Source of the DNA: Bacteroidia bacterium
GTDB taxonomy: Bacteria; Bacteroidota; Bacteroidia; Flavobacteriales; Flavobacteriaceae
DNA length: 6,373 bases
Direction of reading: 5' to 3'
NCBI GenBank assembly: GCA_030429325.1
Contig: JAUICT010000135.1
Span: 1-6,373, forward strand
Every line of letters starts with the position of its first letter. Positions within the stretch are counted from its first letter, which is position 1. Below, in pieces: positions 4,945-6,373 of the stretch. A model generated the notes under the pieces. The model was given only the letters and a program-made list of their open reading frames with translations, had not been told where the DNA came from and did not search any database. Position numbers and translations under genes: made by a program.

Positions 4945-6373
4945 CTATTTTGCTTCCAAAACTACAAAAGGTACGATCATTTCTTCCAAAGATACCCCAC
5001 CATGTTGATAGGTGTTTCTATAATAGCTCACGTAATGGTTATAATTGTTGGGGTAGGCAAAGAACAAATCGTTCTTGGCAAAAATATAACTGCTGCTTAA
5101 ATTAATGTTGGGCAAGTGAATGTCCTGAGGATTCTTAGATGCCAATACATCCTTATCTTCAAAAGTAAGGCTTCTGCCAGTTTTATATCTAAGATTTAGA
5201 CTGGTATCCCTGTCTCCAATCACTTTTGAGGGCTGTTTGACATTGATCGTGCCATGATCGGTGGTCAAAATTAATTTCATGCCCAAGTTCTGTGCCTGTT
5301 GAATAATTTCCAGTAGGGGCGAGTTCTTGAACCAACTGAGTGTCAGGGAGCGGTAAGCCTTGTCGTTTGATGCCAACTCCTTAACCACTTCCATTTCAGT
5401 CTTGGAATGGGACAGCATATCTACAAAATTGTAGACCAGCACCGTTAAATCGTTGTCTTTTTGCGACCTGAAGTTCTGTGCCAATTGCTTTCCCTGTTTC
5501 AGGTTGTTTATTTTGTGATACTCCCATTTTAGGCTAAGACCGAGTCGTTTTAGCTGAGCGTCCAAAAACTGGGCTTCAAAAAGATTTTTGCCTCCTTCAT
5601 CCGTATCGTTCTTCCACCAATCGGGATACTTTTTCTCCATATCCAAGGGCATGAGTCCAGAAAATATGGCATTTCGCGCATACTGGGTGGCGGTTGGCAA
5701 AATACTGTAATAGGCAGATTCTTGCTTCTTTTTATAGTGGACAGACAGTGTTTCCTCAAAGGCCAACCACTGATCATAACGTAGGTTGTCTATGATGACC
5801 AACAAGGTTTTGTGTCCTTCCAATTCGGGTTGTATTTTGTTCCGAAAGAGGGTATGGGACATTATTGGACCATCGCCATTTTTGAACCAATCCCGATAGT
5901 TTTTGTCCACGAACTTTCCAAATTGTGAATTCGCTTCTGTTTTTTGTGATTCTAAGATTTCAAACATGCCAGAATCTTCAATCTCTTCCAATTGAAGCTC
6001 CCAATAAATAAGTTTTTTGTATAGTTCAACCCATTCCTCATACGAATTCACCATAGAGAGGTCCATGGCAATTTTCCGAAATTCCTGTTGGTAATTGGCA
6101 GTGGTTTTTTCCGAAACCAAACGGGAGTTATCCAAACTCTTTTTAAGTGACAACAATATTTGATTCGGATTTACAGGTTTTATGAGGTAATCTGCTATTT
6201 TGGAACCTATAGCCTCATCCATAATGTACTCCTCCTCACTTTTGGTAATCATTACCACAGGTATGGAGGCATCAAATTTTTTTATTTCGGTGAGGGTCTC
6301 CAAGCCAGAGATGCCGGGCATGTTCTCATCCAAAAAAACAATGTCGAAAAAGGAGTTTTTGAGCTCTTCAAGG
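4945..6373 (-). CDS. porX: PorX: response regulator with PglZ effector domain, 5' end cut by the window edge
   Basis: PorX is the two-component regulator of the type IX secretion system, partnered by the kinase PorY in Porphyromonas gingivalis. Its effector is a zinc-dependent alkaline-phosphatase-fold (PglZ) domain. The 475 visible residues read open to the right edge, and roughly 40 N-terminal residues are missing, including the receiver acidic pair. The receiver shows phospho-acceptor Asp15 (FLDENMPG), Thr43 (VMITKS) and Lys65 (LIKPV). A helical linker (about 80-180) leads to the PglZ domain. That domain shows LLVIIDNLRYD (Asp195), nucleophile-type Thr in PTATQYARNAIFSG (Thr227/229), FVDMLSH (Asp318, His322), TTDHG (Asp372, His373) and QHGGVSLEE (His457). 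All expected metal and catalytic positions are present, so an active phosphodiesterase is likely. porY is not in the window. It is directly followed by tsaE. Confidence 0.95.
   Translation of the reverse strand, partial: LEELKNSFFDIVFLDENMPGISGLETLTEIKKFDASIPVVMITKSEEEYIMDEAIGSKIADYLIKPVNPNQILLSLKKSLDNSRLVSEKTTANYQQEFRKIAMDLSMVNSYEEWVELYKKLIYWELQLEEIEDSGMFEILESQKTEANSQFGKFVDKNYRDWFKNGDGPIMSHTLFRNKIQPELEGHKTLLVIIDNLRYDQWLAFEETLSVHYKKKQESAYYSILPTATQYARNAIFSGLMPLDMEKKYPDWWKNDTDEGGKNLFEAQFLDAQLKRLGLSLKWEYHKINNLKQGKQLAQNFRSQKDNDLTVLVYNFVDMLSHSKTEMEVVKELASNDKAYRSLTLSWFKNSPLLEIIQQAQNLGMKLILTTDHGTINVKQPSKVIGDRDTSLNLRYKTGRSLTFEDKDVLASKNPQDIHLPNINLSSSYIFAKNDLFFAYPNNYNHYVSYYRNTYQHGGVSLEEMIVPFVVLEAK

Noticed and set aside
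6331..6333. TTG at 6333 as the porX start
   Set aside because: It would begin the protein inside the receiver, right at the phospho-acceptor aspartate. The frame stays open to the window edge with receiver-like sequence (LEELKNSFFDIVF), so the gene is simply cut off.
1..6373. Mobile element, CRISPR array, tRNA or defence cassette
   Set aside because: No transposase or integrase motifs, no regularly spaced long repeats and no cloverleaf-like sequence were seen. PglZ is also a BREX component, but here it is fused to a receiver domain as PorX and has no BREX neighbours.

Overview
This 6.4-kb window is chromosomal core sequence from a member of the Bacteroidota, most likely a marine Flavobacteriaceae (Allomuricauda/Flagellimonas-like). 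The evidence is protein content (PorX, a response regulator fused to a PglZ domain; a Bacteroidota-type alanine dehydrogenase; a monofunctional proline dehydrogenase), moderate-to-low GC, almost no Shine-Dalgarno sequences before starts, and matches to the Bacteroidota -7 promoter element TAnnTTTG in three of the intergenic gaps. The species assignment is inference.

Layout from left to right. aroB (3-dehydroquinate synthase, minus strand) is cut by the left edge just before its FGHT motif. It is divergent, across a 91-bp gap, from the proline dehydrogenase gene (plus strand). That gene converges with a minus-strand transcription unit, and the two end on one shared TTAA. In transcription order the minus-strand genes are porX (cut by the right edge), tsaE, a 43-aa peptide gene followed by a convincing intrinsic terminator, a four-helix membrane protein with a C-terminal coiled coil, alanine dehydrogenase, and a small membrane-anchored four-cysteine protein of DUF4258-like type. 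All gaps are short; the longest is 175 bp, between tsaE and the peptide gene. It is rich in inverted and direct repeats.

Functionally the window mixes housekeeping (shikimate pathway, t6A tRNA modification), amino-acid catabolism (proline to P5C; probably alanine to pyruvate) and regulation of type IX secretion (PorX). porX and tsaE are tightly coupled: 6 nt apart, in the same frame, with a forced TTG start for tsaE. Alanine dehydrogenase and the DUF4258-like gene are 5 nt apart and very probably cotranscribed.

I found no mobile element, CRISPR array, tRNA, rRNA or defence system, and no strong case for a wholly new system. The points most worth checking are: a glutamine in the alanine dehydrogenase where the characterised enzymes have their catalytic histidine; the undescribed 43-aa peptide gene with its own promoter-like element and terminator, under a palindrome-rich leader; the in-frame porX/tsaE junction; and two uncharacterised membrane proteins next to the alanine dehydrogenase.
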